DNA of 64,000 nt from Edaphobacter aggregans DSM 19364 (GCF_000745965.1 NZ_JQKI01000002.1:1-64000); one strand, 5' to 3'. Shown: positions 44,210 to 53,782, numbered from the stretch's first letter. Notes: generated by a model from the sequence alone, not told the origin. A program made the numbers and translations.

Positions 44210-45274
44210 TCAGGGGAGGCGGGCAGCTTCGTCGATGGGGTTCCAGTTGTCGGTGCCGCGGAGGAAGGTTTGCGGGAGGAACTGGTTGGCCTGCTCGGAG
44301 GTGAGCCGTCGGTGGGACCAAGGGACGCGGGAGAGGAAGTTCGCTCCGGGGCCTGTGTTGCCGAACTCGCCGTAGAAGGCGGTCTTCTCGTTGGCGGGAT
44401 TGTTCCAGTTGTTCCAGCCTGCTGGGTTAATGTCGGCGGGGAGCTCGGTGTGGATGTAGACGACGCGGGAGTAGGGGCGCCAGGGGCGCCCGAGGAAGAT
44501 GGTGCGGATCGGGGCAGGGGAGCCTTCGCCCATGTTGATTGAGTTGGGGGGATTTGGTTCGAGGCCGCTGCTGACTTTGCTGGAGAGGATGACGTAGCCG
44601 GTGGGCTGGTCGGGAGAAGTGCGTGACTGCGCGGTGAGGAAACCGGGGCCGTTGGCGTGGATCTCAGAACGCTCGAAGACGGCGGCGGCGTTGCCAAAGA
44701 TGAAGTCGACGCCGCCTTCGATGTAGGAGTCGAGGTAGTACTGGCGGCCGTAGTCGGCGAAGAGGGTGTCCTGGTGGCCGAGGAAGCGGCAGTGCTTGAA
44801 GATGGCGCGGTCGGAGCGAACGGCGATGGCGACGGCCTGGCCGGTGTTGCCGGCGGTGTTCTCGAAGGTGAGGTTGTCGGCCTGGAAGGCGGCGCCGTTG
44901 ACCTGGACGGTCTCGGTGAAGAAGGTTCCGCCTGCTTGCTTGGCGTCGAGGGAGTTGGTGATGACGGTGTCTTCGGGGCGACGGCCGGTGCCGATGAGGG
45001 TTAGGTTGGGGTGGTTCTGGGTGATGATGACGCGCTCGTGATAGGTGCCGGGGGCGACCTCTAGATAGACGCGGGCGGGTTTGCCGTCTTTGCCGAGGGA
45101 GTTGGGAGCGGGCCAGGGGTGGTGGTCGATTGCGTTCTGGATGGTGGGGAAGACGGTGCGGTCTTCGTTGCCGGGGTCGGCGTGCGGAGCAGAGGGATCG
45201 ACGCGGACGTGGATCTCCTGGGCGGCGGTAGTGAAGGTGGAGATGAAGAGGAGGACAGGCAGAGCCGATCGCAT
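44210..45274 (-). CDS. Pectinesterase (carbohydrate esterase family 8)
   Basis: 354 aa with a signal peptide (MRSALPVLLFISTFTTAAQE). CE8 active-site segments are in order: GTYHERVII, NTAGNTGQAVAI (about 140), GHQDTLFADYGRQYYLDSYIEGGVDFIFGNAAAVFE (catalytic Asp and the stabilising Asp) and the Arg of LGRPWRPYSRVVYI. It demethoxylates pectin, releasing methanol. A right-handed beta-helix fold is expected. Probably works with the neighbouring GH1 enzyme on plant material. Confidence 0.94.
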   Translation of the reverse strand: MRSALPVLLFISTFTTAAQEIHVRVDPSAPHADPGNEDRTVFPTIQNAIDHHPWPAPNSLGKDGKPARVYLEVAPGTYHERVIITQNHPNLTLIGTGRRPEDTVITNSLDAKQAGGTFFTETVQVNGAAFQADNLTFENTAGNTGQAVAIAVRSDRAIFKHCRFLGHQDTLFADYGRQYYLDSYIEGGVDFIFGNAAAVFERSEIHANGPGFLTAQSRTSPDQPTGYVILSSKVSSGLEPNPPNSINMGEGSPAPIRTIFLGRPWRPYSRVVYIHTELPADINPAGWNNWNNPANEKTAFYGEFGNTGPGANFLSRVPWSHRRLTSEQANQFLPQTFLRGTDNWNPIDEAARLP

Positions 45275-45313
45275 GGGGGGAAGGTTAGCACGGGCTCAAG
45301 GAAGTGGATGCGA

Positions 45314-45353
45314 ATTGAGGTAAGGACGCAGCCTATTGAGGTAAGGACGCAGC
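45314..45353 (+). repeat. Tandem 21-bp repeat
   Basis: ATTGAGGTAAGGACGCAGC occurs at 45314-45332 and 45335-45353 (period 21), in the pectinesterase upstream region. Confidence 0.7.
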
Positions 45354-45359
45354 TGCAAG

Positions 45360-45410
45360 ATGCGGGGACTCCTCGATTGCGCCCCTTTGGGGCTTCGCCC
45401 GGAATCATAC
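45360..45410 (+). repeat. REP-like repeat (copy 6)
   Basis: ATGCGGGGACTCCTCGATTG, then GCCCCTTTGGGGC and CGCCCGGAATCATA; a degenerate member of the family at 11871 and 42482. Confidence 0.5.
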
Positions 45411-45420
45411 CGAACAGAGA

Positions 45421-46056
45421 TCAGGGGTTTTTGGAGGCAGCGATCTTTTCGGTTTCGGCGACTGCTTTGCGGAAGGCATCGACGGCGGGGACGGAGTGTG
45501 GCCGGAGGCCGTCCTGGGCGATGTAGCGCCAGATGGCCGGCGAATCGAGTGGAGTATTAGTCCGGCCGTCGTAGACGAGGAAGGAGTCTTCTGGATTAGA
45601 GATCTCGGCTTGGGGGCCGGATGTGTCCTGGGGCTGCATCTGTGGTGGGCGGTTGGAGAGGCCGGGCTGGTTTCCGCGCTGGGCGCCAGCAGAGATGCCA
45701 TCATCGGACGGAGTGATTGAGCCGAAGCGGCCGTTGCTTCGGGAATCGGGCATGGTGGCGTCGGCGATACGACCGCTTCCTTTGCGAAGGACGATGATGA
45801 GGTCGGCGTTCAGAGTGGAGAGCATGGGCTGGAAGCGTCCCCACTTAAGGATGGCGGCTTCGACATCCTTCTGAGCGGTTTGGTTTGCGAGGGGATTTTC
45901 GAGAGAGCGGCCGGCTTGAGGGTCAATGATGATGGAGATCGTTTTCGCGTTGAGAACGGTGAGGGGAAGGGGACTCTTCTTCTGCTTCTCTTTTGCCGAT
46001 GCGAAGCCTGAAAGGGTGAGGGTTGCGAGTAGTGCGAGAGCGATTCGTTGACGCAT
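45421..46056 (-). CDS. Secreted protein, unknown
   Basis: 211 aa with a signal peptide (MRQRIALALLATLTLSGFASA). The middle is a compact alpha/beta region (LTVLNAKTISIIIDPQAG...QKDVEAAILKWGRFQPMLSTLNADLIIVLRKG), followed by a Gln/Pro-rich linker (QRGNQPGLSNRPPQMQPQD) and a C-terminal DSFLVYDG...DSPAIWRYIAQDGLRPHSVPAVDAFRKAVAETEK. No known domain is recognised; proteins with this layout recur in acidobacteria. It is divergent from the SRP RNA gene. Confidence 0.72.
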   Translation of the reverse strand: MRQRIALALLATLTLSGFASAKEKQKKSPLPLTVLNAKTISIIIDPQAGRSLENPLANQTAQKDVEAAILKWGRFQPMLSTLNADLIIVLRKGSGRIADATMPDSRSNGRFGSITPSDDGISAGAQRGNQPGLSNRPPQMQPQDTSGPQAEISNPEDSFLVYDGRTNTPLDSPAIWRYIAQDGLRPHSVPAVDAFRKAVAETEKIAASKNP

Positions 46057-46140
46057 AAGAAAGGCCTCCCCTGATGCTGGGGATGATGGTACACCGGGGC
46101 ATTTTGTGTGTGGAATTCAGAGTGTTAGACTAGTCCGTGT

Positions 46141-46233
46141 GCCGGGTCCTACGCGACGTAATCCCGCCAACCCCGCCAGGTCCGGAAGGAAGCAACGGTA
46201 ACGGGTCATTACGGGCGCAGTGGGTCGCCCGGT
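46141..46233 (+). ncRNA. ffs: Signal recognition particle RNA (small bacterial type)
   Basis: Contains the invariant SRP domain IV: GCCAGGTCCGGAAGGAAGCA (the GGAA tetraloop and Ffh-binding internal loops) at about 46176-46195. The 5' GCCGGG pairs with 3' CCCGGT, closing a hairpin of about 93 bases, and a T-run (TTTTTTG, 46237 on) ends transcription. It works with Ffh and FtsY (encoded at 23225) in co-translational targeting. A 24-base copy of its 3' end lies just downstream. Confidence 0.92.
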
Positions 46234-46237
46234 ACAT
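46214..46237 (+). repeat. 24-bp direct repeat, first copy (3' end of SRP RNA)
   Basis: GGCGCAGTGGGTCGCCCGGT plus ACAT; identical to 46276-46299, 62 bp away. Confidence 0.85.
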
Positions 46238-46275
46238 TTTTTGTCCCACACGGCCGGGTGTGGCTGTTGCGCTAT

Positions 46276-46299
46276 GGCGCAGTGGGTCGCCCGGTACAT
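46276..46299 (+). repeat. 24-bp direct repeat, second copy
   Basis: Exact copy of the last bases of the SRP RNA gene. Between the copies lies a small hairpin CCACAC / GTGTGG. The second copy lacks the T-run. Confidence 0.85.
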
Positions 46300-46475
46300 G
46301 GTTTGCACTTCACTCCTTTTCCCTCGACAATCGAAGTTGCACTGGTACGGGAGAAGTCTTTCAGTGCCGTGAGTCGAGGTGTGCGTATTGGAGTGACACG
46401 TCGGGTGTTCTCATAGAGAATGGTTGGCGGTGTTGAATGGTAATTCATTTTTGCGAAAACAGTTGAGGTGAGAGT

Positions 46476-47492
46476 TTGAGTCTTACGTTGAAGCCGCGTG
46501 TACCGGTGCGGGCCAAGATCTCTTCGGTTGGGACGTATGTTCCTCCTCGGGTGCTGACGAATGCGGATCTGGAGAAGATGGTCGAGACGAACGACCAGTG
46601 GATTGTGGAACGGACGGGAATCCGCGAGCGGCATCTGGTCGACAAGGGCGTGGCGACGAGCGACCTGGCGGTGGAGGCGGCGAGGTGCTGCCTGAAGATC
46701 CGGGGCATCGAGGCGAGCGAGGTCGAGGTGATCATCGTGGCGACGGTGACTCCGGACATGCTGTTTCCGGCGACGGCGTGCCTGGTGCAGAACAAGCTGG
46801 GGGTTCCGGAGGCGTGGGGGTTCGATCTGTCGGCGGCGTGCTCGGGGTTTCCGTATGCGCTGCAGGTGGGAGCGAAGCTGGTCGAGAGCGGAATGCACAG
46901 GAAGGTTCTGGTGATCGGGGCGGATGTGATGAGCTCGATCATCGACTACACGGACCGGACGACGTGCGTGATCTTCGGCGATGGTGCGGGAGCGGTGCTG
47001 CTGGAGCCGTGCGCGGAGGGCGAGGTGGGCCTGATCGACTACTGGCATGAGATCGACGGGGCCGGGGCGGTGGCGCTGAATATGCCGGGAGGCGGGAGTT
47101 TGAATCCGTCGACGGCGGAGACGGTGGCGAAGAAGATGCACTATGTGCACCAGGACGGGCAGGCGGTGTACAAGTTTGCGGTCCGCAAGATGGCCGAGGC
47201 GACGGAGAAGGTTCTGGAGCGCAATGGCCTGGAGGGCAAGGACCTGGGATGCTTTATACCGCACCAGGCGAATAAGCGGATCATCGAGTCGACGGCGCAC
47301 CGGCTGGGGATGCCTCCGGAGAGCGTGATCATCAACATCGATCGCTATGGGAACACGACGGCGGCGACGATTCCGCTGGCGATGCATACGGCGCTCGAGG
47401 AGGGCCGGCTGCAGAAGGGCGACCTGGTGCTGCTGGCGAGCGTGGGCGCGGGATTTACGGTGGGGGCCACTCTGCTGCGGTGGGAGTTTTGA
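46476..47492 (+). CDS. fabH: 3-oxoacyl-ACP synthase III
   Basis: 338 aa from a TTG with GAGGTGAGAG upstream. Catalytic Cys122 lies in DLSAACSGF, His in PHQANKRI (about 261) and Asn in GNTTAATIP (about 291). The condensing-enzyme fold segments ([31 protein letters not shown]) are intact. It starts fatty-acid synthesis from acetyl-CoA and malonyl-ACP. The gene is alone; a terminator follows. Confidence 0.95.
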   Translation: MSLTLKPRVPVRAKISSVGTYVPPRVLTNADLEKMVETNDQWIVERTGIRERHLVDKGVATSDLAVEAARCCLKIRGIEASEVEVIIVATVTPDMLFPATACLVQNKLGVPEAWGFDLSAACSGFPYALQVGAKLVESGMHRKVLVIGADVMSSIIDYTDRTTCVIFGDGAGAVLLEPCAEGEVGLIDYWHEIDGAGAVALNMPGGGSLNPSTAETVAKKMHYVHQDGQAVYKFAVRKMAEATEKVLERNGLEGKDLGCFIPHQANKRIIESTAHRLGMPPESVIINIDRYGNTTAATIPLAMHTALEEGRLQKGDLVLLASVGAGFTVGATLLRWEF

Positions 47493-47514
47493 AGGCAGGG
47501 AGTAGGGAGTAGTT

Positions 47515-47551
47515 GGGCGGGCTAACCTTTGGTTCGCCCCCTCTCTTTTTT
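47515..47551 (+). terminator. Terminator of fabH
   Basis: GGGCGGGCTAACC and GGTTCGCCC pair around TTT, followed by CCTCTCTTTTTT. Confidence 0.65.
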
Positions 47552-47573
47552 GGGGATGGTTTTACAGGCCCGG

Positions 47574-48287
47574 CTAGGCGTGGGTCTCGCTTTTGGATGG
47601 AGCAGCAAAGCTTCGCGAGGTCTTGTAGATGTTCCACAAAGCGAAGGCGCAGCCGGCGAGGATGGCGGTCCAGATGAGGATCATGGCGGCTGTGCCGTAC
47701 TCGGCGAAGATGCGGTCCCAGAACCGGAGGATGGGCCGGCCGTAGTAGAGGCCGAGGCCGACGGCGATAGCATGGCGCGCAGCGCGGCTCAGCGTGAAGG
47801 TGGTCATGAATGTTCGCTTCGACATCTTCAAGGCGCCGGCTGCGAGGATGAAGGGAGCAAGCGGCATGGGCGGCGGGAGAAGGGCCGGGAGCGCGACGGA
47901 GAGAATGGTGTGGCGCTCCATCCAGTCGTGGACGAGATGGAAGATGCGCGGGGGGACGCGCTTTTCGAGGAAGGCCATGCCTCCGCGTTGACCGATGTGA
48001 TAGCTGAGGTAGCCGCCGATGGCAGAGCCGATGGAAGAGACGAGGATGAGCAAAAGCCAGTTGATGTTGTGATGCGCGGCCATGAGGACGAGCATGATGT
48101 CGGTGATGCCGGGGATGGGGAGCGGAACGAAGGACGAGTCGACGATGGAGACGAAGAAGAGGCCGAAGAGTCCGAAGCTGAAGACGAGGTGGAGCAGCGC
48201 GGAGTGACGGGGTCGCGGATCAAGAAGCGCAAGGGCCCGTTGGGCGACGGAGCTGACCACAAGTTTGGTTGTGGCAGTTGAGGTCAT
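47574..48287 (-). CDS. DedA-family (SNARE-associated/VTT) membrane protein
   Basis: 237 aa from ATG 48287; the frame continues upstream only as GC-rich shadow. Features of the DedA/VTT family: FFVSIVDSSFVPLPIPGITDIMLVLMAA, the G-x-x-x-GY segment GSAIGGYLSYHIGQRGG, and RVPPRIFHLVHDWMERHTILSVALPALLPPPMPLAPFILAAGALKMSKRTF, with about five membrane helices. DedA proteins act as lipid flippases (undecaprenyl-phosphate or phosphatidylethanolamine). It lies 62 bp from mqnA on the same strand. Confidence 0.88.
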   Translation of the reverse strand: MTSTATTKLVVSSVAQRALALLDPRPRHSALLHLVFSFGLFGLFFVSIVDSSFVPLPIPGITDIMLVLMAAHHNINWLLLILVSSIGSAIGGYLSYHIGQRGGMAFLEKRVPPRIFHLVHDWMERHTILSVALPALLPPPMPLAPFILAAGALKMSKRTFMTTFTLSRAARHAIAVGLGLYYGRPILRFWDRIFAEYGTAAMILIWTAILAGCAFALWNIYKTSRSFAAPSKSETHA

Positions 48288-48349
48288 GGTGTTATGACGC
48301 TTTGGGAGCGAACTAAGTCGCGGTGAAGGCGAGAAAGATTGATTCGAGG

Positions 48350-49213
48350 TTAGCTGAGGAAGTTCAGCGAGGGCAGGGGCGGGAGAATGTGTGAGGCGAC
48401 GGCGTGGCGGCGGAAGAGCTCGATGGCGCGAATGCAGTCGGGGGTAAGGGTGTAGTGGATGTTGTGGGTGAGGTATTCGCGGATGGTCTCTGGGGCGAGG
48501 GGAAGGCGCGGGGTCCAGTCGCGGACGAGGTCTTCGACGTGGGCGAGGCCGTTGTCGCGGGAGGCGGTGAGGTCTTCGATGAGCTGGGTTGCGGTGATGC
48601 GATGTGTGCGGAGAGATTCGGGACGGACAGCCCAGACGGCGGCGACCCAGGGAAGGCCAGTGCGGGTGTGCCACTCGTGGGCGAGGTCGAACCATTGGCA
48701 GGGGCCGACGGCGTGTTCGATCTGCTTGCGGTGTTCGAGGGCGAGGAGGGCGGGATCGCCGATGAGGAGGGCGGCGTCGGCCTGGCGGAGCATGGCGATG
48801 GGATCGGCGGGTGAGGGGAGGAAGGCGGGGTCGGTTTGTAGGAATGTGCGGAAGAGGACTTCAGCGTAGGCGCGGGAGCTGCGGGAGGCGGTGTCTGCGG
48901 CGATGATGCGGAGGGACTCGAGGGTGTGGGGCTGTTTGACGATGAGCTGGATGGAGCGGACACGATGGAGCGAGGCGATCGTGCATCCGGGGACGACGGC
49001 CAGCTCCGGTGTGAGGGATGCGACGGGGATGAGGCCGAGGTCGGCGCGGCCGGCGAGGAGTTCGTCGGCGCAGAGTGCGGGGAGGGTGTAGTGGAGCTGG
49101 TAGCGGTGGGCGAGTATGGCGTTATGAGGCGGGTGCTCGAAGTCCCACATGAGGGGAGCGGGGTTGAGGAAGCTGATGGCGGCTACGCGAACGGGATGGG
49201 AGGAGGTGCGCAA
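48350..49213 (-). CDS. mqnA: Chorismate dehydratase MqnA (futalosine menaquinone pathway)
   Basis: 287 aa from a TTG at 49213; an alternative start could lie a few codons later before RVAAISFLNPAPL. The N-terminus VRVAAISFLNPAPLMWDFEH and the later ADLGLIPVASLTPELAVVPGC and LRIIAADTASRSSRAYAEVLFR segments are the MqnA signature; the fold is that of periplasmic-binding proteins. It converts chorismate to 3-[(1-carboxyvinyl)oxy]benzoate. Other mqn genes are not in the window. Confidence 0.9.
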   Translation of the reverse strand: MRTSSHPVRVAAISFLNPAPLMWDFEHPPHNAILAHRYQLHYTLPALCADELLAGRADLGLIPVASLTPELAVVPGCTIASLHRVRSIQLIVKQPHTLESLRIIAADTASRSSRAYAEVLFRTFLQTDPAFLPSPADPIAMLRQADAALLIGDPALLALEHRKQIEHAVGPCQWFDLAHEWHTRTGLPWVAAVWAVRPESLRTHRITATQLIEDLTASRDNGLAHVEDLVRDWTPRLPLAPETIREYLTHNIHYTLTPDCIRAIELFRRHAVASHILPPLPSLNFLS

Positions 49214-49250
49214 AGATCTAGTGTAAGAGATGCGGAGCGGGAGGTCAGGG

Positions 49251-49460
49251 ATGCGGAGGGCGATTATCGGGTTTGAGAAGGATGAACACGATCATTGGGT
49301 GGCGCGGCTGGAGTGCGGGCATGGGCAGCATGTGCGGCACGATCCTCCGTGGACGGTGCGCGAGTGGGTGACGACGGAGGAGGGCCGGGCTTCGCGGCTT
49401 GGTGTGGAACTGGAGTGCAAGCGGTGTGATGAGGAGACTGGTTCGCAGACGGATGGGTGA
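49251..49460 (+). CDS. DUF3565 protein
   Basis: 69 aa from ATG 49251. The motif MRRAIIGFEKDEHDHWVARLECGHGQHVRHDPPW...VTTEEGRASRLGVELECKRC matches DUF3565; His and Cys residues (CGHxQHxRH and CKRC) suggest a metal site. Function is unknown. It is divergent from mqnA and upstream of the broken dprA. Confidence 0.8.
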   Translation: MRRAIIGFEKDEHDHWVARLECGHGQHVRHDPPWTVREWVTTEEGRASRLGVELECKRCDEETGSQTDG

Positions 49461-49613
49461 TGGATATTTTGGCTGCGATGCGTGATAGTGGAGGGTTATG
49501 GATCGCAGGCGATTTCTCTTTGGCTCGGACGCTGCGGCGCGCGGGCTTAAGGGGTTTGTCGTCGCAGGCGTGAGAGTTTGTCGTCGCGCAGGCTTGAGTG
49601 TTGTGGAGGAGTG

Positions 49614-50628
49614 ATGAAGTTGGGCCAGCAGAGTGGTACGGCTACGGTGGGACAGGGTGAGATGGCGCGGCTGGCATGGCTGGCGCTGGTGCTGACTCCG
49701 GGGATGGGGGCGACGCGGACGCAGAGGGCGATGCGGAAGCTGGGCGAGCCGGAGCGTTTGTTTGAGGCTTCGTTGACGGAGTTGGAGGGGCTGGGTCTGC
49801 CGGCGGAGTCGGCTCAGTTCTGCTTTGCGGGCAAGGCGCGCAAGTCGGCTGAAGAGGAGATGACTCGAGTGTTGGAGGCGGGTGGCGCGATTCTGACGCC
49901 TTCGGAGCGAGCCATGCCGCTGAAGATCACGTGGGGTGGATACGGCGGCGCACAAGGGGGCGCTGGAGGCGCGGGGGAAGACGGTCGCGGTGTGGGGCAC
50001 GGGGATCGACGTGATCTATCCGAAGGAGAACAAGTGGCTGGCAGAGCAGATTGTGGAGAGCGGCGGGGCGATTGTGAGCGAGTATCCGCTGGGGACGTTT
50101 CCGGCGCCGCAGAACTTTCCGGTGCGGAACCGGATTCTGAGCGGGATGAGCGTTGGCGTGCTGGTGATCGAGGCGGGCGAGCACAGCGGGACGCGGATCA
50201 CGGCGCGGCTGGCGATGGAGCAGAATCGCGATGTGTACGCGGTTCCGGGGAACGTGACGAACAAGAATGCGTGGGGGCCGAATACGCTGATCAAGCAGGG
50301 AGCAAAGCTGACGGCGACCTGGGAGGATGTGTGGGAGGACCTGCGGTCGGAGGTTCGGCTGCAACTGGAAGAGGAGATGGGGGCTGGGGCAGGGAATGAA
50401 TCGAATGCAGTGGGGCCTGCATCCTTATTTAACCAAACGCGTCTTAGTGATTATGAACGAATGGTTTTGGAACGGCTGCGGCAGGACGAGGCGACGCAAC
50501 TGGACGAGCTGATCGAGCATCTGGAAGGAGAGCTTGGATCGGCGGAGATCTTTACGGCGCTATTCGAGCTGGAGCTGGCAGGGCGAGTGAGGCAGATGCC
50601 GGGAAAGAATTACGTGAGGTCGATGTAG
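49614..50628 (+). pseudogene. dprA: dprA (DNA processing protein A) with an internal deletion
   Basis: The 5' part from ATG 49614 (GGAGGAG upstream) encodes the N-terminal SAM-like domain (MARLAWLALVLTPGMGATRTQRAMRKLGEPERLFEASLTELEGLGLP...GGAILTPSERAMPLKI). Near 49930 the frame changes and the gene resumes at VDTAAHKGALEARGKTVAVWGTGIDVIYPKENKWLAEQI, the second half of the Rossmann DprA domain, continuing to the C-terminal winged-helix domain and TAG. The stretch of about 60-70 residues with the GTR and SGLARG motifs is missing. DprA loads RecA on incoming DNA in transformation. topA is next, the usual dprA-topA neighbourhood. Confidence 0.87.
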
Positions 50629-50897
50629 GGCTCGGCCTTGAGCGGTGGAAAACTTCCGGAAAAACGAGGATAAGTGAATCTGCTGCCGTGAGTTGGCAGC
50701 GGGATTTGCGATGTCGTGCGCAGTGTCGACGCGGATGCTGCATGGTAACGTTTTGGCATCGAGATCGTCTGTTGGGAACTGTTAGAGGGATGACGGGTTT
50801 GGCGAAACCGTGTTAGGTTCGCAAGGGAATCATCGAAAGACGAAGAAGGATGGAACGCGAGGCTGAGTCTGAGCGTTCTGGTGGATGAAGGGAACGA
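50629..50897. other. Intergenic region between dprA and topA
   Basis: 269 bases with no gene; AAGGGAACGA before ATG 50898 is the topA ribosome site. Presumably holds the topA promoter. Confidence 0.5.
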
Positions 50898-53771
50898 ATG
50901 GCTAAGTCACTTGTGATCGTGGAGTCGCCAGCGAAGGCGAAGACGATCAATAAATATCTCGGCAATGACTATGTGGTGGAGGCCTCGCTGGGGCACATCA
51001 TGGATCTGCCAAAGAACGACATCGGCGTAGAGCTGAAGAAGCGGACGTTTGAGCCAACGCTGATCGTCTCTCCCGGCAAGGAGAAGGTCGTTGATCGGCT
51101 GAAGAAGCTGGCGGCGAAGGCGGATGCGGTGTATCTGGCGCCTGACCCGGACCGCGAGGGCGAGGCGATTGCAGCCCACCTTTCGATGCAGCTGATGCCG
51201 GTGGTGAAGGACAAGTCGAAGGTTCGCCGCGTGACCTTCAACGAGATTACGAAGAAGGCCGTGAACGCGGCGTTCGCTCATGCTCGTGATGTGGACGAGA
51301 ATCTTGTCGATGCGCAGCAGACGCGGAGAGTGCTCGACCGGCTAGTGGGGTATCAGATCTCTCCGCTGCTGTGGGACAAGGTGCGGCGCGGGCTGAGCGC
51401 GGGGCGCGTGCAGACGGTGGCGCTGCGGCTGATCGTCGAGCGCGAGCAGGAGATCAACGAGTTCAAGCCGGTCGAGTACTGGAACATCGATGCCGATCTG
51501 CTGCCCGGAGCGGGAAAGCAGGGATTCACGGCGCGGTTCGTCGGCGTGAACGGCGTGCCTTCGCGCGTGGCGAATGGAACGGACGCGGATGGCAAGGAGC
51601 AGTTCACCGCGAACGCGCTGCCGGATGAGGATGCTGTCCACGAGGTCGTGGGCGAGTTGAAGAAGGCGACGTGGAGCGTTCGCTCGGTGGAGAAAAAGGA
51701 GCGGCGGAACAATCCCAAGGCTCCGTTTACGACGAGCAAGCTGCAGCAGGAGGCGGCGGGAAGGCTGGGCTTCAATGTGCGCCGCACGATGGGCGTGGCC
51801 CAGCGGCTGTATGAGGGCATCGAGATCGGCGAAGAGGGAACGGTCGGCCTGATTACGTATATGCGAACCGATTCGACGCGCGTGAGCCCGGATGCGATTG
51901 CTGAGGCGCGGGAGTACATCGACAAGCTGGGCGCGGCGTATCTTCCGGACAAGCCGAACGAGTATGTCGGCAAGAAGCAGGAGCAGGCGCAGGACGCGCA
52001 CGAGGCGATTCGTCCGACCTCGGTGAGGTTCACGCCGGACTCGATTCGGCGGTATCTCTCGGACGAGCAGTACCGGTTGTACAAGCTGATCTGGCAGCGG
52101 TTTGTGGCGAGCCAGATGACGCCTGCGATCTTTGACCAGACGACGGTGGAGATTGAGGCGAAGGCGAAGCTGACGTATGACTTTCGCGTGACGGGCAGCG
52201 TACTGAAGTTCGACGGACACCTGAAGTTCGAAGAGGAAGAGAAGCGTGCTCGCGCTGCGGCGAAGGAGAAGGCCGCGAAGGAAGAGAAGGCGGATGCTGC
52301 CGGCGAAGGCGAGAGCGAGGATGAGGCTGAGCGCAGGCTGCCGGAGCTGGCGGCTGGTGAGGCGCTGAAACTCGAGAAGCTGAATCCGCAGCAGAAGTTT
52401 ACGCAGCCGCCTCCGCGGTACAACGAGGCCAGCCTGGTGAAGACGCTGGAGGAGAAGGGCATTGGGCGGCCTTCGACGTATGCGTCGATCATTAATACGA
52501 TCCAGGACCGCGACTACGTGAAGAAGATCACGGGGCGGTTTGTGCCGACGGAGATCGGCATCGTGGTGACGAAGCTGCTGGTGAAGAACTTTCCCTACAT
52601 CTTCGACACGCAGTACACGGCGACGCTCGAGGGCGAGCTGGATGCTGTGGAAGAGGGCCAGGAGCGCTGGACCGATCTGCTGAACGGCTTCTATGGGCAC
52701 TTTGAGAAGGAACTCAAGGTCGCCGAGGTCCACATGGAAGACATCAAGCGGATGGAGGAGCCGACGACGGAGGTCTGCGAGAAGTGCGGAAGCCCGCTGA
52801 TTCTGAAGTGGGGCAAGTTCGGAAGCTTTTACTCGTGCTCGAACTTTACGAAGTCGAAGCCGATGGCCGTCGCGGCGGGACCGTGGAAGAAGGACCTGAA
52901 GACGATCGTGAAGAAGATCACATCGGCGTTCACCTTCCCGATGACGGTGAAGGCGACGACAGAAGATGTGATGGACTTCAGCCGCGAGGCGAAGGACTCG
53001 AAGGAGCTGGTTGCGGCGATCGAGGCGGCGCAGTCGAAGGGCAAGAAGGTGACGGTGGAGACGTTCAGCTGCGACTTCACGAAGGAGAACTTCGCGGCGA
53101 AGCCGGACCTGAGCGCGCCGGGCGCCGATGAGGCTCCTGAGGAGGAGGCCTGCGACAACTGCGGGCGCACGATGGTGCTGCGCAATGGGCCATGGGGACC
53201 GTTCATGTCGTGCCCGGGGTACAACGACGATCCTCCGTGCAAGACGATTCGCAAGCTGAACCAGAAGGTGCAGCAGAAGCCTCCGGTGCAGCTTGAGGAG
53301 AGCTGCCCGAGGTGCGGCAAGCCGCTGCTGCAGCGCCATGGGCAGTACGGCGAATTCATTAGCTGCAGCGGCTATCCGAAGTGCAAGTACATCAAGCAGG
53401 AGCTGTTGGAGGCGAAGTGCCCGAAGGACGGCGGCGACATCGCCGTGCGCAAGACGAAGCGCGGGGATGTGTTCTACGGCTGCGTGAACTATCCGAAGTG
53501 CGACTTCGCTTCGAATCTGAAGCTGATCGACGAGACGTGCCCGAGGTGCGAGAGCGCGTATCTGCTGGAGGTGGCCAACGACAAAGGGACGTTCTGGGTG
53601 TGCCCGAACAACCACGAGGCGTTGCCGAAGCGGCGGAAGAAGAAGGGCGCAGCGGAAGAGCCGGTGACGGGTCCGGAGTGCAGCTACCAGAAGAAGGTGG
53701 GTGGGCCAGCCTCGAAGCCGGAGAGGCCTGATGCGGGCAAGACGAGGGCTGTGGTCGAGAGCGTAGCGTAA
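50898..53771 (+). CDS. topA: DNA topoisomerase I
   Basis: 957 aa. The Toprim domain (SLVIVESPAKAKTINKYLG, Glu8; LAPDPDREGEAIAAHL with the DxD) and the catalytic Tyr321 in GLITYMRTDSTRVS are intact. From about residue 625 it carries five C-terminal zinc-finger-type modules: CEKCGSPLILKWGKFGSFYSC, CDNCGRTMVLRNGPWGPFMSC, CPRCGKPLLQRHGQYGEFISC, CPKDGGD...GCVNYPKC and CPRCESAYLL...WVC. It relaxes negative supercoils. An Ala/Lys/Glu-rich insertion (about 445-480, RARAAAKEKAAKEEKADAAGEGESE) interrupts the core, as in relatives. Confidence 0.97.
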   Translation: MAKSLVIVESPAKAKTINKYLGNDYVVEASLGHIMDLPKNDIGVELKKRTFEPTLIVSPGKEKVVDRLKKLAAKADAVYLAPDPDREGEAIAAHLSMQLMPVVKDKSKVRRVTFNEITKKAVNAAFAHARDVDENLVDAQQTRRVLDRLVGYQISPLLWDKVRRGLSAGRVQTVALRLIVEREQEINEFKPVEYWNIDADLLPGAGKQGFTARFVGVNGVPSRVANGTDADGKEQFTANALPDEDAVHEVVGELKKATWSVRSVEKKERRNNPKAPFTTSKLQQEAAGRLGFNVRRTMGVAQRLYEGIEIGEEGTVGLITYMRTDSTRVSPDAIAEAREYIDKLGAAYLPDKPNEYVGKKQEQAQDAHEAIRPTSVRFTPDSIRRYLSDEQYRLYKLIWQRFVASQMTPAIFDQTTVEIEAKAKLTYDFRVTGSVLKFDGHLKFEEEEKRARAAAKEKAAKEEKADAAGEGESEDEAERRLPELAAGEALKLEKLNPQQKFTQPPPRYNEASLVKTLEEKGIGRPSTYASIINTIQDRDYVKKITGRFVPTEIGIVVTKLLVKNFPYIFDTQYTATLEGELDAVEEGQERWTDLLNGFYGHFEKELKVAEVHMEDIKRMEEPTTEVCEKCGSPLILKWGKFGSFYSCSNFTKSKPMAVAAGPWKKDLKTIVKKITSAFTFPMTVKATTEDVMDFSREAKDSKELVAAIEAAQSKGKKVTVETFSCDFTKENFAAKPDLSAPGADEAPEEEACDNCGRTMVLRNGPWGPFMSCPGYNDDPPCKTIRKLNQKVQQKPPVQLEESCPRCGKPLLQRHGQYGEFISCSGYPKCKYIKQELLEAKCPKDGGDIAVRKTKRGDVFYGCVNYPKCDFASNLKLIDETCPRCESAYLLEVANDKGTFWVCPNNHEALPKRRKKKGAAEEPVTGPECSYQKKVGGPASKPERPDAGKTRAVVESVA

Positions 53772-53782
53772 GAGGAGACGGC

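Noticed and set aside
46276..46299. Second SRP RNA gene
   Set aside because: Only the 24-base 3' end is copied; the domain IV loop is absent.
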